Origin: Prochlorococcus sp. AG-442-B03
Lineage (GTDB): Bacteria; Cyanobacteriota; Cyanobacteriia; PCC-6307; Cyanobiaceae
Reading direction: 5' to 3'
Assembly: GCA_003212395.1 (NCBI GenBank)
Contig: QCPU01000001.1
Span: 62,001 to 126,000 of the forward strand
DNA: 64,000 bases
Part shown: positions 1 to 11,140 of the stretch, in pieces
How positions within the stretch are numbered: position 1 is the stretch's first letter
Layout of the letters: each line of letters starts with the position of its first letter
Position numbers and translations under genes: made by a program
The notes under the pieces: model-generated
What the model was told of the DNA's origin: nothing
The model's input: the letters and a program-made list of their open reading frames with translations, nothing else
The model's database searches: none

Positions 1-342
1 TTTATCGTTAAGCTTAAGGGAATTAATACAAGAAATCATGCAGAGCAACTAAAAAAATTTAAAATACTTGTAAAAACCGATAAACTTCCCAAATTAAAAA
101 AGGAAGAATTCCACTTGTTGGAACTTATAAATCTGGAGGTCAAAACTTTAGAAAATGATGAATTAAAAACAATTGGGAAAATTATCAATTTAGAAAATGA
201 GAAAAATAATTTACTTGTTATTGAACTATTGAAAAATCAAAAAAAAGTTCTGATACCATTTGTTAAAGAAATCGTCCCACTAGTAGATATAAAAAATAAT
301 TTTCTAATCATCAATCCTCCAAATGGACTTTTAGAGCTATAA
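1..342 (+). CDS. rimM: Ribosome maturation factor RimM, C-terminal part (5' end outside window)
   Basis: This is the last 113 codons of a gene that enters the window already in frame and stops at TAA 340-342. RimM binds ribosomal protein S19 and helps mature the 30S head. What is visible is the end of the N-terminal beta-barrel region and the C-terminal PRC-barrel: [11 protein letters not shown] followed by a segment with [16 protein letters not shown] matches the RimM pattern in which the barrel strand ends in a conserved PFV..V...D run. The reading frame is open back to base 1, so the short internal ATG-like starts are not the real start. It converges on glmS. Assignment is from family resemblance of the C-terminal half only. 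Confidence 0.8.
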   Translation, partial: FIVKLKGINTRNHAEQLKKFKILVKTDKLPKLKKEEFHLLELINLEVKTLENDELKTIGKIINLENEKNNLLVIELLKNQKKVLIPFVKEIVPLVDIKNNFLIINPPNGLLEL

Positions 343-364
343 ATTTTAAAAATCAAAATTTATA
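338..364. terminator. AT-only inverted repeat between convergent rimM and glmS
   Basis: TATAAATTTT (338-347) and AAAATTTATA (355-364) form a perfect 10 bp stem around a 7 base loop. It overlaps the rimM stop codon and lies 10 bp from the glmS stop, so it could end both transcripts. It has no GC pairs, and such palindromes also arise by chance in DNA this AT-rich. Confidence 0.35.
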
Positions 365-373
365 AGAAACTCA

Positions 374-2269
374 TCATTCCACAGTTACACTTTTAGCTAA
401 ATTTCTTGGTTGATCCACGTCAAGTCCTCTATGAGCCGCAATATGGTAACTCAATAATTGTAAAGGCACTATGTTTAGTAAAGGGGAAAGCCATTCATTA
501 TAGGTAGGAACTTTCATTAAATAATCAAAAATTTCAGTTCCATTACATTCAGGAGCGATGCCAATTAAAAATGAATCTCTAGCTTTTGCTTCTTGAGCAT
601 TACTAATAACTTTATCGAAAACTTCACCAGGGGAAGCAATAGAAATTACAGGTACTTTTTTGTCTAACAAAGCTATTGGACCATGTTTCATCTCACCAGC
701 TGGATATCCAGCCGCATGGATATAACTAATTTCTTTTAGTTTTAACGCTCCTTCAAGAGCAATAGGATAATTTATACCTCGTCCTAAAAAGATAACATCT
801 TTAATATTAAAAAAATCATGTGCTAGCTTTTCTGAAGATTTATGATGCTGCTCTAAAAGATCTTCTATCATTGGAGGAAGTTTTATAAGTTCAGTTATTA
901 AATTATTTATTTCATCTAAGCTTTGACTTCCTTTAATTTCCGCAAATTTTATAGCTAATCCATAAAAAGAAAGTAATTGAGCAAAAAAAGTTTTTGTTGC
1001 TGCAACCCCTACTTCTATTCCTGCGCAGATATCAATTATATTTGAAACCTGCCTTCCTATCGAGCTCTCTTTTCTATTTGTTATTGCAATAAGATTGGGT
1101 TTAAAATTTTTATCTTGAATAGAAGAGCGTCTTTTAATTTCCATATCAATAGCTGCAATTGTATCAGCAGTTTCTCCAGATTGAGTTACTCCAATCGTTA
1201 ATGTGTTTGGCAGCAATGGAGGTGGTGAATACCGAAATTCACTTGCGTAAAAGACATTTGTAGGTATACCTGAAAATTGTTCTAGTAAAAAGCTACCGAC
1301 CATTGCAGCATGTTTACTTGTACCACAAGCGATAATTTCAATTCTTTCTATTGATTCGAAAAACTTAGTATCAAAAGGATAATTAATTTGATAACGGCCT
1401 TCTTCTAAGTTTTGAAATAAGTAATTATCCAACCAGTTTTTTGCAGTTTTTGGCTGATCATATATTTCTTTCAACATAAAATGTTTAAAATTCATCTTAT
1501 CCATTATTTGCTCTGAGACTTTTAGAGAAACTGGATTTCGATATTGTCTCTCATTGTTTTTGTCATATATTTCTATTCCAAGAGGAGTCAACAAAGCTAT
1601 TTCTTCATCCTCCATAGGCAAAATAATATTTGTAAAATTTGCAATAGCTGGAGTATCACTTGCACAAATAAATTCTCCTTCGCCCAAACCAATAATCAAG
1701 GGCGCTTGTTTTCTTGCAACTACCAAAGAAGTTGGAGCATCAGCCCATAAAACGGCTAAGGCATAAGATCCTTCCAGATCAGATATTACATTTCTCACAG
1801 CTACTAATAATGTTGAGCCATTATTCTCAAGGTTAAGTTTACTTAAGGTATTTAATTCTCTTTTAATTAAATGAGGAATTACCTCGGTGTCTGTATCAGA
1901 ATTAAAAATGATACCTTCTTTCTCTAATTTATTTTTTAAGTCTTGGAAATTTTCAATAATGCCATTTTGAACAACAGCTATGGTTCCTGAACCGTCGAGA
2001 TGAGGATGGGCATTTTTAAACTCAGGTTTTCCATGTGTTGCCCATCTAGTATGACCTATACCTACAGTTCCTGGAATATTCTCATTGTTAAGATTATTTA
2101 TTAAGTTCCTTAGTTTTCCCTCTGCCTTATTACAAATAATAGAGTTTTTTTCAGAATTGATTATTGCAATACCTGCGGAATCATATCCTCTATATTCAAG
2201 TTTTTCTAAGCCATTAATCAATAATGGTAGAGCTTTTTTATAACCTGTTACAGCAACTATGCCACACAT
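374..2269 (-). CDS. glmS: Glutamine-fructose-6-phosphate aminotransferase (isomerizing)
   Basis: GlmS makes glucosamine-6-phosphate from fructose-6-phosphate and glutamine, the first step to UDP-GlcNAc for peptidoglycan and lipopolysaccharide, in the cytoplasm. The start is set at 2269 because the protein must begin MCGIV: Cys2 becomes the N-terminal nucleophile of the class II glutaminase; a Met six codons upstream would block this. The 631 residues are close to the usual 609. The glutaminase domain shows RGYDSAGIA, HTRWATHG and NGIIEN. Two SIS sugar-isomerase domains follow, with ACGTSKHA and SQSGETADT. The C-terminal DVDQPRNLAKSVTVE tail, which carries active-site lysine, is intact. The gene stands alone between rimM (convergent) and psaC (same strand, 82 bp upstream). 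Confidence 0.97.
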   Translation of the reverse strand: MCGIVAVTGYKKALPLLINGLEKLEYRGYDSAGIAIINSEKNSIICNKAEGKLRNLINNLNNENIPGTVGIGHTRWATHGKPEFKNAHPHLDGSGTIAVVQNGIIENFQDLKNKLEKEGIIFNSDTDTEVIPHLIKRELNTLSKLNLENNGSTLLVAVRNVISDLEGSYALAVLWADAPTSLVVARKQAPLIIGLGEGEFICASDTPAIANFTNIILPMEDEEIALLTPLGIEIYDKNNERQYRNPVSLKVSEQIMDKMNFKHFMLKEIYDQPKTAKNWLDNYLFQNLEEGRYQINYPFDTKFFESIERIEIIACGTSKHAAMVGSFLLEQFSGIPTNVFYASEFRYSPPPLLPNTLTIGVTQSGETADTIAAIDMEIKRRSSIQDKNFKPNLIAITNRKESSIGRQVSNIIDICAGIEVGVAATKTFFAQLLSFYGLAIKFAEIKGSQSLDEINNLITELIKLPPMIEDLLEQHHKSSEKLAHDFFNIKDVIFLGRGINYPIALEGALKLKEISYIHAAGYPAGEMKHGPIALLDKKVPVISIASPGEVFDKVISNAQEAKARDSFLIGIAPECNGTEIFDYLMKVPTYNEWLSPLLNIVPLQLLSYHIAAHRGLDVDQPRNLAKSVTVE

Positions 2270-2351
2270 ACTAGAATTTTTCTTCAATTATATTTGAAAA
2301 AAAATAAGTATTTTTAAAACATGGACTCTCTTAAAACTGCACTATATAAGT

Positions 2352-2730
<379 letters not shown>

Positions 2731-2970
2731 ATGTCAAAAGAAATCCTAGAAAAAGTTTGCTCTATTGTTTCAGAACAATTAAGTGTTGAAGAAGGAGAAG
2801 TCAAATCAGATTCAAATTTCCAAAATGATTTAGGCGCAGATTCTCTAGATACCGTTGAATTAGTGATGGCTCTTGAAGAAGCATTTGATATTGAAATTCC
2901 TGATGAAGCAGCGGAAGGAATCGCAACTGTTGGCGATGCAGTAAAATTCATCGAAGAAAAAAAAGGTTAG
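2731..2970 (+). CDS. acpP: Acyl carrier protein
   Basis: ACP carries growing fatty acyl chains on a 4'-phosphopantetheine arm. The small acidic protein (79 residues) has the modification site in [14 protein letters not shown], with the serine at residue 38, and the following helix II rich in Glu/Asp that docks fatty-acid synthase enzymes. It is followed after 6 bp by fabF, the elongation enzyme that uses it, and the two are surely cotranscribed. An open frame on the opposite strand (2712-2951) is a shadow. Confidence 0.98.
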   Translation: MSKEILEKVCSIVSEQLSVEEGEVKSDSNFQNDLGADSLDTVELVMALEEAFDIEIPDEAAEGIATVGDAVKFIEEKKG

Positions 2971-2976
2971 TAAAGA

Positions 2977-4221
2977 ATGCCAAATCTCCATCGAGTTGTT
3001 ATTACCGGTATCGGAGCAGTAACTCCAATTGGTAATAACATTGATGAATATTTAGTCGGACTGCAAAAAGGTACTAACGGGGTCTCAGATATTACTCTCT
3101 TTAATCCCCAAGAACATCCTTGCAAATTTGCAGCAGAAGTAAAAAATCTTCAATCTGAAAATTTTATAGAAGCTAAAGAATCCAAAAGATGGGATCGTTT
3201 TTCCCAGTTTGGAGTCATAGCCGCAAAGCAAGCCTTTTATGATTCCGGGCTTGAAATTACTGAAGCTAATTCATCAAGAATTGGAGTAATTATTGGCTCT
3301 GGTGTTGGAGGCTTACTAACTATGGAAAGTCAAGCTCAAATTCTGAGTCATAAAGGACCTAAAAGAGTAAGTCCATTTACAGTCCCAATGATGATTCCAA
3401 ATATGGCAACTGGATTAGCCGCTATTGCTTTGGGTGCAAAAGGACCAAGCTCCTCTGTTTCAACCGCCTGCGCTGCCGGTTCAAATGCAATTGGTGATTC
3501 TTTTAGATTACTTCAACTTGGCAAGGCAGATGCAATGATCTGTGGAGGAGCAGAAGCAAGTATTACGCCTCTCGGAGTAGCTGGTTTTGCTAGTGCCAAA
3601 GCTCTTTCTTTCAGAAATGAAAGTCCTCAAACTGCTAGCAGGCCTTTTGATGCAGAAAGAGATGGTTTTGTTATTGGAGAAGGATCTGGAATTCTTGTTT
3701 TAGAAACTTTAGAAAATGCACAAAAAAGAAATGCAAGAATTTATGCAGAAATCATTGGATATGGAACAACATGTGATGCTCATCACATTACTGCTCCATC
3801 TCCAGGCGGGGTTGGAGGCGCTAAAGCAATCAAACTAGCAATTGAAGACGCTTCTCTTAGCCTTGAAAAAGTTGATTACATCAATGCTCATGGAACGAGT
3901 ACCTCAGCTAATGACAAAAATGAAACTTCTGCAATTAAATCTATATTTAAAGACAGATCTTACCTCATTCCTGTAAGCTCTACTAAGTCGATGACTGGTC
4001 ATCTCCTAGGAGGCTCAGGAGGTATAGAAGCTGTAGCTTGTATACTTTCTTTGACACATAATTTTATCCCTCCTACAATTAACTACGTCAATCCAGATCC
4101 TGAATGTGATCTTGATTATGTACCAAATAATGCAAGAGAAACTCAAGTAGGAGTTGCTCTTTCAAATTCCTTCGGCTTTGGTGGTCACAATGTTTGCCTT
4201 GCTTTCAGCAAAATGAATTGA
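2977..4221 (+). CDS. fabF: 3-oxoacyl-[acyl-carrier-protein] synthase II
   Basis: FabF condenses malonyl-ACP with acyl-ACP during fatty-acid elongation. The 414-residue protein has the thiolase fold and a complete Cys-His-His active site: Cys165 in STACAAGSN, the first His in [11 protein letters not shown] and the second His in [10 protein letters not shown]. The C-terminal glycine-rich [13 protein letters not shown] segment is typical of the KAS II group. It sits 6 bp after acpP and 43 bp before tktA on the same strand. Confidence 0.97.
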   Translation: MPNLHRVVITGIGAVTPIGNNIDEYLVGLQKGTNGVSDITLFNPQEHPCKFAAEVKNLQSENFIEAKESKRWDRFSQFGVIAAKQAFYDSGLEITEANSSRIGVIIGSGVGGLLTMESQAQILSHKGPKRVSPFTVPMMIPNMATGLAAIALGAKGPSSSVSTACAAGSNAIGDSFRLLQLGKADAMICGGAEASITPLGVAGFASAKALSFRNESPQTASRPFDAERDGFVIGEGSGILVLETLENAQKRNARIYAEIIGYGTTCDAHHITAPSPGGVGGAKAIKLAIEDASLSLEKVDYINAHGTSTSANDKNETSAIKSIFKDRSYLIPVSSTKSMTGHLLGGSGGIEAVACILSLTHNFIPPTINYVNPDPECDLDYVPNNARETQVGVALSNSFGFGGHNVCLAFSKMN

Positions 4222-4264
4222 AGACAACCAATTCTGTATTTCCAACTTAACTTATTTTAAAACA

Positions 4265-6271
4265 ATGGTCGCTGCATCTGTTTCATTAGAATCACTTTGT
4301 GTAAATAGTATAAGAATGCTTGCTGTAGATGCAGTAAATAAATCTAATAGTGGACATCCTGGATTACCAATGGGATGTGCTCCTATGGGTTATGCATTAT
4401 GGCAAAACATACTTAATCACAACCCCAATAACCCAAAATGGTTCAATAGAGATCGTTTCGTATTATCAGCTGGTCATGGCTGCATGCTGTTATATTCCTT
4501 GCTTCATTTGACAGGGTACAAATCAGTTTCTATAGAAGATATTAAAGAATTTAGGCAATGGGGATCAAAAACTCCTGGACATCCAGAAACATTCGAAACT
4601 GAAGGTGTTGAAGTTACAGCTGGGCCTCTTGGAGCCGGAATCTCAAATGCGGTTGGTTTAGCGATAGCTGAAACTCACTTAGCAGCTAAATTCAACAAAC
4701 CTGATTGTGAGATCGTTGATCACTATACTTACGTAATAATGGGTGACGGCTGTAATCAAGAAGGGATAGCATCAGAGGCCTGCTCATTAGCTGGTCATCT
4801 TAAGCTTGGAAAATTAATTGCACTCTATGACGATAATCAAATTACAATTGATGGGCGAACTGACGTTTCTTTCACTGAAGATGTCTTAAAAAGATACGAA
4901 GCTTATGGATGGCATGTACAACATGTTGAAGATGGGAATCATGATGTTAAAGGAATAACTGAAGCTATCGAAAAAGCAAAATTAATTACAGATAAGCCTT
5001 CAATTATAAAAATTTCTACAACCATAGGATATGGTTCGCCCAATAAATCAGATACTGCTGGAATTCATGGAGCAGCTGTTGGAGAAGAAGAAGCTGTATT
5101 AACTAGAGAGTTTCTAAATTGGGAATATCCTCCATTTGAAATACCAAATGAAGTATATGAGCATTTTAGAAAATCAATAAACAAAGGCGAAAACTTGGAG
5201 AAAGAATGGGATTCTAAATTTGAAGAATATCAAAAAAAATATCCCTCTGAAGGAGCCGAGTTAACCAGAATGTTAAAAGGCCAATTACCTGAGAATTGGG
5301 ACTCAGATCTCCCCTCTTATACACCTAGCGATAAAGGTTTAGCAACCAGAAAGCATTCACAAATATGTTTAGGTGCTTTAGGACCTAACCTGCCTGAATT
5401 AATTGGCGGATCTGCAGATTTAACGCACTCTAATTACACAGATATCAAAGGAGAAACTGGATCATTCCAGCCACATAGCCCTGAAAAAAGATATTTACAT
5501 TTTGGTGTACGAGAACATGCAATGGCAGCTGTACTTAATGGTATTGCTTATCACAATAGTGGTCTTATTCCTTATGGAGGAACCTTCCTTGTATTCGCAG
5601 ATTATATGAGAGGCTCAATGAGGCTTTCAGCACTCAGCGAATTAGGAGTGATCTATGTACTAACTCACGATTCAATTGGTGTAGGGGAAGACGGTCCCAC
5701 ACATCAACCTATTGAAACTATCCCTTCTCTTCGTGCTATGCCTAACATGCTAGTTTTCAGACCTGGAGATGGCAACGAGACTAGTGGAGCTTATAAGCTT
5801 GCTATTCAAAATCGCAAAAGACCTTCTGCCCTTTGTTTAAGCAGACAAGGAATGCCAAATCAAGAAAATACTTCTATCGATAAAGTTGCTTTAGGAGGAT
5901 ATGTAGTTTCCGATTGCGAAGGAATACCAGATCTAATATTTATTGGTACTGGAAGCGAACTGAATCTTTGCATTGAAGCAAGTAAGGAAATTGCAAGTTT
6001 AGGTAAAAAAATTAGAGTTGTTTCTATGCCTTGTGTAGAACTTTTCGAAGAACAAGAAGAATCTTACAAAGAAAGTGTTTTACCTAGTAGTGTGAAAAAG
6101 AGAGTTGTAGTAGAAGCTGCCCATTCATTTGGTTGGCATAAATATACAGGTTTTGATGGGATTTGTATTACTATGGACAGGTTTGGTGCATCTGCACCGG
6201 GTGGAGAATGTATGAAAAATTTTGGATTTACAGTCGAAAACGTTGTTAATAAGACTAAAGAAATTCTATAA
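4265..6271 (+). CDS. tktA: Transketolase
   Basis: Transketolase moves two-carbon ketol units between sugar phosphates in the Calvin cycle and the pentose phosphate pathway, using thiamin diphosphate and a divalent metal. The 668-residue length is standard. Visible are the N-terminal substrate-binding SGHPGLPMG, the cofactor-binding [17 protein letters not shown], and the central-domain [13 protein letters not shown] with the catalytic glutamate. It follows fabF and converges on thiC, a gene of thiamin synthesis, with only 14 bp between the stop codons. Confidence 0.97.
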   Translation: MVAASVSLESLCVNSIRMLAVDAVNKSNSGHPGLPMGCAPMGYALWQNILNHNPNNPKWFNRDRFVLSAGHGCMLLYSLLHLTGYKSVSIEDIKEFRQWGSKTPGHPETFETEGVEVTAGPLGAGISNAVGLAIAETHLAAKFNKPDCEIVDHYTYVIMGDGCNQEGIASEACSLAGHLKLGKLIALYDDNQITIDGRTDVSFTEDVLKRYEAYGWHVQHVEDGNHDVKGITEAIEKAKLITDKPSIIKISTTIGYGSPNKSDTAGIHGAAVGEEEAVLTREFLNWEYPPFEIPNEVYEHFRKSINKGENLEKEWDSKFEEYQKKYPSEGAELTRMLKGQLPENWDSDLPSYTPSDKGLATRKHSQICLGALGPNLPELIGGSADLTHSNYTDIKGETGSFQPHSPEKRYLHFGVREHAMAAVLNGIAYHNSGLIPYGGTFLVFADYMRGSMRLSALSELGVIYVLTHDSIGVGEDGPTHQPIETIPSLRAMPNMLVFRPGDGNETSGAYKLAIQNRKRPSALCLSRQGMPNQENTSIDKVALGGYVVSDCEGIPDLIFIGTGSELNLCIEASKEIASLGKKIRVVSMPCVELFEEQEESYKESVLPSSVKKRVVVEAAHSFGWHKYTGFDGICITMDRFGASAPGGECMKNFGFTVENVVNKTKEIL

Positions 6272-6285
6272 GTATTAATTGATAA

Positions 6286-7656
6286 TTACACTGAAGTATT
6301 ACATTCTTCAAGCTTATCTTTTAGCTGATCAAGAGATTCATCAGAAATCTTTGAATTCATGGGACAATGTTTAGGTCCACACATTGAACAAAACTCAGCC
6401 TTTTTAAAAATTTCTTCAGGTAGTGTCTCATCATGATACTGCTTTGCCCTTTCAGGATCTAATGAAAGTTCGAACTGTTTATTCCAATCAAAGTTATACC
6501 TTGCATGACTAAGTTCATCATCTCGATCACGAGCTCCAGCTCTATGTCTTGCTATATCAGCAGCGTGAGCAGCTATTTTATAAGCAATTAAGCCTTCTCT
6601 TACATCTTCTGCATTTGGTAGGCCTAGATGTTCTTTTGGGGTTACATAACATAACATAGAAGTTCCATACCACCCTGCCATCGCAGCCCCAATAGCACTT
6701 GATATATGGTCATAACCAGGAGATATATCTGTAACTAATGGACCAAGCACATAGAAGGGAGCTTCTGAACATTCTTCCATTTGTTTTCTCACATTAAACT
6801 CAATTTGGTCCATAGGTACATGACCTGGACCCTCAACCATTACTTGAACATTATGTTCCCATGCTCTTCGAGTAAGCTGGCCTAATGTCTTCAATTCAGC
6901 CAGCTGAGCATCATCAGAAGCATCATGCAAGCATCCAGGCCTTAATGAATCTCCTAGAGAAAAAGTACAATCATATTTCTTAAAAATTTCACAAATGTCA
7001 TCAAACCTTGTGTAAAGAGGATTTTGCTTAAAATGATGCAACATCCATTGGGCTAAAATACCTCCCCCCCTACTAACAATTCCAGTAATTCTTCCTTTGA
7101 CTTTTGGTAAATGCTCTATTAATAGCCCAGCATGAATAGTTTGATAATCTACACCCTGCTGACAATGTTTTTCAATAATATGAAGAAAATCGTCTTCAGT
7201 TAGTCTATCTATTGAACCATGTACACTTTCTAAAGCTTGATAAACAGGAACTGTTCCTATTGGAACAGGAGACTCTTGAATAATTGCTTGCCGTACTTCA
7301 TCTAAATTCACTCCTCCTGTAGAAAGATCCATAACCGTATCAGCCCCATATTTAACTGCTAGTTTTAGCTTCTCCACTTCTTCATTAATATCACTTGCAT
7401 TAGGGGAAGCACCAATATTCGCATTAACTTTGCATCTAGAAGCAATACCTATGGCCATTGGCTCAAGATTCAAATGATTAATATTAGCTGGAATAATTAA
7501 TCTTCCTCTAGCCACTTCTTCCATTATTAAAGAAGAAGGAAGATTCTCTTTTTTAGCAACAAAATCCATTTCTTCAGTGATATAACCGTTTCTAGCAAAG
7601 TTCATCTGAGTTACATTGTCTTTCCCAAGGCGCGGCTTAATCCAAGAACTTCTCAT
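6286..7656 (-). CDS. thiC: Phosphomethylpyrimidine synthase ThiC
   Basis: ThiC rearranges aminoimidazole ribotide to hydroxymethylpyrimidine phosphate, the pyrimidine half of thiamin, by radical SAM chemistry. The 456 residues match the short cyanobacterial form, without the N-terminal extension of the enterobacterial enzyme. The unusual C-terminal cluster motif CSMCGPKHC is present, with cysteines at 423, 426 and 431. Other ThiC signatures include [11 protein letters not shown] and [13 protein letters not shown]. The gene is preceded by a TPP riboswitch on its own strand, so its expression is expected to fall when thiamin diphosphate is plentiful. Confidence 0.98.
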   Translation of the reverse strand: MRSSWIKPRLGKDNVTQMNFARNGYITEEMDFVAKKENLPSSLIMEEVARGRLIIPANINHLNLEPMAIGIASRCKVNANIGASPNASDINEEVEKLKLAVKYGADTVMDLSTGGVNLDEVRQAIIQESPVPIGTVPVYQALESVHGSIDRLTEDDFLHIIEKHCQQGVDYQTIHAGLLIEHLPKVKGRITGIVSRGGGILAQWMLHHFKQNPLYTRFDDICEIFKKYDCTFSLGDSLRPGCLHDASDDAQLAELKTLGQLTRRAWEHNVQVMVEGPGHVPMDQIEFNVRKQMEECSEAPFYVLGPLVTDISPGYDHISSAIGAAMAGWYGTSMLCYVTPKEHLGLPNAEDVREGLIAYKIAAHAADIARHRAGARDRDDELSHARYNFDWNKQFELSLDPERAKQYHDETLPEEIFKKAEFCSMCGPKHCPMNSKISDESLDQLKDKLEECNTSV

Positions 7657-7702
7657 AATTTACAAATTTTTTAAAAGTTTTATTACTAAAGTTTGATCAA
7701 AT

Positions 7703-7787
7703 CTCCACTTCCCTGTATCAAGATAAATGATTCAGGTTCAAAGGGTATGATCTCAGCTAAGTTAAATTTCCTAGCACCCCTAGTATT
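7703..7787 (-). promoter_or_regulatory. TPP (thiamin) riboswitch in the thiC leader
   Basis: Read on the minus strand, this leader has the full thi-box order: GGGGTGCTAG, then GCTGAGATCATACCC, TTTGAACCTGA, and finally ACAGGGAAGT. The CTGAGA, ACCCTTTGAACCTGA and GGGAAGT blocks are the invariant parts of the pyrimidine- and pyrophosphate-sensing arms, and ACT/AGT at the ends can close helix P1. The aptamer ends about 46 bases before the thiC ATG. No GC-rich terminator with a U-run was seen between them, so control may act on translation or through a weak AT-rich structure. The aptamer boundaries are approximate. Confidence 0.93.
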
Positions 7788-7794
7788 AATCTTA

Positions 7795-7822
7795 TTAATA
7801 GCTCTTTTCTAAAAAATAGTCA
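7795..7822 (-). promoter_or_regulatory. Candidate promoter for the riboswitch-thiC transcript
   Basis: On the minus strand TGACTA (7817-7822) and TATTAA (7795-7800) are 16 bases apart. The implied start point lies a few bases before the aptamer, where a riboswitch transcript should begin. The match to sigma-70 consensus is partial. Confidence 0.4.
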
Positions 7823-7853
7823 TCTCATTTTGTGTAAAATATATAAAATTATT

Positions 7854-8069
7854 TTATTTAACTTTTTGATAAGACTTTATCTTTTTTAAAATATTTTTCC
7901 TATCCAATTGTCTGCTTATACCCTTCTCCAAAATTATTACAGTCCCCATCAAGCCAACGGGTAAATAAAAAATCTTCCTGGCATTGTCCCTAAATATCAA
8001 TCCTATCGCAGATATGAGGATCATAAAAGGAGCCACAAAAGATAAAATAAATCTTTTATTAATTTTCAT
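7854..8069 (-). CDS. Small two-helix membrane protein, possibly DUF3188
   Basis: A 71-residue protein with two predicted membrane segments, roughly residues 7-27 (ILSFVAPFMILISAIGLIF) and 33-47 (IFYLPVGLMGTVIIL), and a basic C-terminal tail (KNILKKIKSYQKVK). It resembles the short cyanobacterial DUF3188 family, but this is from memory of the family's look and not certain. Its start overlaps the stop of the upstream M20 amidohydrolase by 4 bp (ATGA type), so the two are translated from one message. No function can be given. Confidence 0.7.
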   Translation of the reverse strand: MKINKRFILSFVAPFMILISAIGLIFRDNARKIFYLPVGLMGTVIILEKGISRQLDRKNILKKIKSYQKVK

Positions 8070-9250
8070 TTACCAATTGTATGAATTCTTTCATTATTTA
8101 ATTTTACTATGGATTCTGTTATGACTTTAATCCCAACAGCAATAGCTCTTTCATCTGGATCAAATTTAGAACTATGAAGAGGCTCACAACCATTTGTACT
8201 TGAAACGCCAAGCCTAAACATTGCTCCTGGAATCTCATTTAAGAATTCAGCGAAATCCTCAGCTCCTAATGATGGTTTTTGTAATTCAATAACATTTTCT
8301 AGACCCAAAACCTTAATTCCAGAATCTCTTATGACTCTATTAATTTCAGAATTATTATTAACTGCTGGAGTGATTTCTCTAAATATTACTTTTGCTTCAG
8401 CTCCGCAACTATTGGCTAAAGAATTGATATTTTCATCGAGCCAATTACCAATATTCTTAAATACTTCACGATTAGTGGATCTAACCGTACCAATTAAATT
8501 AACCTTTTCTGCAAGAACATTGAATGCATTGCCACCATTGATTTTCCCGAAAGTTATTACTACAGGATCTAAAGGGTCTAACTTCCTTGTTATTGATTCT
8601 TGAATTCCTGAAATAACTTTAGAGGCCACCCAAATAGCATCAACTCCTTCATGAGGTCGAGCACCATGGCCAGATTTTCCTTTAATCTCTACCTTAAGTT
8701 CTCCCGCAGCTGCAGTTAAACTTCCCTCTTTAATGCCAATAGTCCCTACGGATAAATCGGGGTAGACATGAACTCCCAAAATATGGGTTAAACCATTAGT
8801 TGCGCCATCCTTAATCATCCATTTAGCACCACTCGCAATTTCTTCAGCAGGCTGAAAAATTATCCGAGTCCCAAAATTTAGTTTTAAATCCTTAATAATT
8901 TTTGCCACACCCAATCCAATGGATATATGCAAATCATGACCACAGGCATGCATAACACCATCTACTTTTGAAGAAAAACTTAATTTAGTTTCCTCAAATA
9001 TTGGCAAAGCGTCCATATCCACTCTTAAACCTATAATGCCTTTATCTAAGGGGCCAAAATCAGCTACAACTCCTGTCCTGCCTATAGATTCCCTAACATT
9101 CCAACCAATATTTTTTAAAAAACCACTTATCAAGATCGCTGTTTGATTTTCAAGACCACTTAATTCAGGATGTGCATGGATATGTCTTCTTAATTTAATT
9201 AATTCATCATTAAACGAATCAATTTTTTTATAAAACTGATCTCTATTCAT
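8066..9250 (-). CDS. M20 family zinc amidohydrolase (N-acyl-amino-acid / IAA-amino-acid hydrolase type)
   Basis: A 394-residue metallohydrolase of the M20D group, which cleaves N-acyl or N-aryl amino-acid amides such as hippurate, N-acetyl amino acids or auxin conjugates. The fold is visible as RRHIHAHPELSG at the N-terminus, DMDALP, the metal-binding MHACGHDLH, the catalytic QPAEEIASGA and a late metal ligand in CEPLHSSKF. The middle dimerisation domain begins near GKSGHGARPHEGVDA. The natural substrate cannot be read from sequence. It sits 4 bp after the TPR gene and overlaps the following small membrane-protein gene, so ruvB-TPR-M20-membrane protein likely form one transcription unit. Confidence 0.9.
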   Translation of the reverse strand: MNRDQFYKKIDSFNDELIKLRRHIHAHPELSGLENQTAILISGFLKNIGWNVRESIGRTGVVADFGPLDKGIIGLRVDMDALPIFEETKLSFSSKVDGVMHACGHDLHISIGLGVAKIIKDLKLNFGTRIIFQPAEEIASGAKWMIKDGATNGLTHILGVHVYPDLSVGTIGIKEGSLTAAAGELKVEIKGKSGHGARPHEGVDAIWVASKVISGIQESITRKLDPLDPVVITFGKINGGNAFNVLAEKVNLIGTVRSTNREVFKNIGNWLDENINSLANSCGAEAKVIFREITPAVNNNSEINRVIRDSGIKVLGLENVIELQKPSLGAEDFAEFLNEIPGAMFRLGVSSTNGCEPLHSSKFDPDERAIAVGIKVITESIVKLNNERIHTIGK

Positions 9251-9254
9251 TTAC

Positions 9255-10043
9255 TTATTTTAAATCGATAAAGTTCATTAAATCTTTAATTGGTTGTGGT
9301 GGCCATCTTCTTATTTCTTTTAACCATTCTTCATCACTATATCTAGGATCTAGTTCAGTTACAGCAATCCAATTACTCTCTGCATTCCCAGATTCACCCT
9401 TAGACCAATTCAAAGCTGTTAAAGCTGCCCTGGCATCTGCAAAAGTTGGATAACGTCTAATTAATTTTTTTAATTCTTTTTCTGATTCATCAATGTTTCC
9501 CAACTGGAAATCTGCTAACGCCTTACTCGACCTAGCCATGGCAAATCCAGGATTATATAAAGCAGCTTTTGAAAATAAATCTCTTGCTTTTTCCCAATGT
9601 GATGTAGATCCTTCTACATTAGCCAAATTATATAGTGCAGAGAAATTTTGACTATCTTGCGAAATAACGAACATATAATCTTTTTTCGCTTGCGGCCATA
9701 AACCCAATGCTTCCTCTGCTATCCCCCTGTTAATGTAGGGATCTATTTCAGCAGGATTCAAACTTATTGCCTTATTTTGGTCATCTATTGATCCCTTTAC
9801 ATCTCCTATAACAAGTCTTACATTTCCTCTATTGCTCAAACCTGCAGCATCATTAGGATAAGAATCGAGATATTTATTCCATTCTTGTAAAGCGAGATTA
9901 AATTTGCCTGCTGAACTTAGGTCTAATGCATTTTTAAACAAATCTTCTCTCAAGGATAATGAATAGCATGGTGCAATATAAAAAATATTCAAAAAAACAA
10001 AAATTAATAAAAAACAAACCTTAACTTTTTTAAAAGTTATCAT
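9255..10043 (-). CDS. Exported TPR-repeat protein
   Basis: A 262-residue protein with an N-terminal signal sequence (hydrophobic run in [20 protein letters not shown]) followed by at least four tetratricopeptide repeats, for example [20 protein letters not shown] and [22 protein letters not shown] proteins are scaffolds for protein contacts; here it would act in the periplasm or lumen. The ATG at 10043 is preferred over a TTG at 10055 because it gives a cleaner signal peptide; with it the gene overlaps the ruvB stop by 14 bp. Specific partner unknown. Confidence 0.85.
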   Translation of the reverse strand: MITFKKVKVCFLLIFVFLNIFYIAPCYSLSLREDLFKNALDLSSAGKFNLALQEWNKYLDSYPNDAAGLSNRGNVRLVIGDVKGSIDDQNKAISLNPAEIDPYINRGIAEEALGLWPQAKKDYMFVISQDSQNFSALYNLANVEGSTSHWEKARDLFSKAALYNPGFAMARSSKALADFQLGNIDESEKELKKLIRRYPTFADARAALTALNWSKGESGNAESNWIAVTELDPRYSDEEWLKEIRRWPPQPIKDLMNFIDLK

Positions 10044-11088
10044 TTTTTGAATCAACGTACTTTTTTCCTAAAGCAGTAAGCAATCTTCCTCGAGGAGTTC
10101 TTATGAGGAAACCAATTTTGATTAAATATGGCTCAACTACAAATTCTAACATTGAAGAATCATCACCCAAGCCAGCTGCAATAGAATCAAGGCCAGTTGG
10201 AATATTATTGTTTTGGTTAAGAAAAGATAAATAGTTTCTATCTAAAGTATCCAAACCTTTTTCATCTATTTGGTAAGAATTTAAAGCTTTTTTTATTAAA
10301 TTAACGGAGATCGTATTAGTTTTCTTAATAACTTGAGCATAATCTCTCACTCGTCTTAATAATCTTAAAGCAATTCTTGGAGTCCCTCGAGATATCTTTG
10401 CTAAATAATAAGATGCATTATCATCTAAATTGAGGTTTATTAATCGGGAGAAATTAATAATTATTTGTTTTAATTCATCATAAGTATAAAATTCAATTTT
10501 CTGAGAAATACCAAATCTATCTCTTAGAGGTGCACTTATTGAGGCTAATTTTGTTGTCGCACCAATCAGAGTAAACCTAGGAAGATTAATTGTTCTGCAA
10601 CGAGCTCCTCTATTAGCTCCCATAGTTAAGTCGAGTCTAAAATCTTCCATTGCAGAATATAACAACTCTTCAGTTAACCTATTTAAGCGATGTATCTCAT
10701 CGATAAATAAAACTTCACCTTCTTTTAATCCAAGAAGTAAACCCACAATATCTCTAGGTCTTTCGATTGCTGGTGCAGTCGCTATCCTACATTTTGTATT
10801 CAATTCATGAGCTATTAAAAAAGCAAGTGTAGTCTTACCTAAACCGGGCTGTCCATATAAAAGAGTATGCTCCAAAGGTTCTTTTCTAAAAATTGAAGCA
10901 TCTATAGCTATTCTTAAAGAAGATTTAAGTTGTTCTTGGCCAATAAATTCTTTTAAAGTAAGAGGCCGAGCTAAGTTCAGATTATTATTTCTCTTTTCTT
11001 CTGGAATAATTTTTGAATCAACTAGCCTAAGCTCTTTTTTACGAAGAGAAAATTCATTATCGCCTATATTAGAAGAAATTATTGCCAT
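10030..11088 (-). CDS. ruvB: Holliday junction branch migration helicase subunit RuvB
   Basis: RuvB is the AAA+ motor that, with RuvA, drives branch migration of Holliday junctions during recombination and repair. The 352 residues include Walker A GQPGLGKT (79-86), Walker B FIDEIHRL, sensor 1 in [12 protein letters not shown], the arginine-finger stretch APLRDRFG and the C-terminal winged helix ending [14 protein letters not shown]. An N-terminal extension of about 35 residues before [12 protein letters not shown] is usual for cyanobacterial RuvB. It is divergent from smpB (52 bp gap). The C-terminal codons overlap the start of the TPR gene. Confidence 0.97.
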   Translation of the reverse strand: MAIISSNIGDNEFSLRKKELRLVDSKIIPEEKRNNNLNLARPLTLKEFIGQEQLKSSLRIAIDASIFRKEPLEHTLLYGQPGLGKTTLAFLIAHELNTKCRIATAPAIERPRDIVGLLLGLKEGEVLFIDEIHRLNRLTEELLYSAMEDFRLDLTMGANRGARCRTINLPRFTLIGATTKLASISAPLRDRFGISQKIEFYTYDELKQIIINFSRLINLNLDDNASYYLAKISRGTPRIALRLLRRVRDYAQVIKKTNTISVNLIKKALNSYQIDEKGLDTLDRNYLSFLNQNNNIPTGLDSIAAGLGDDSSMLEFVVEPYLIKIGFLIRTPRGRLLTALGKKYVDSKNDNF

Positions 11089-11140
11089 AATGAAAGGTTA
11101 ATTGCAATTGTTCTGAGTAGAAAGATTTTTTACAACTAAA

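Noticed and set aside
7747-7812. A plus-strand 21-codon hydrophobic reading frame (MISAKLNFLAPLVLILLIALF-like) resembling a tiny photosystem subunit
   Set aside because: It is the exact antisense of the thiC TPP riboswitch and its promoter region; the conserved thi-box blocks explain the sequence, and the frame matches no small photosystem protein I know.
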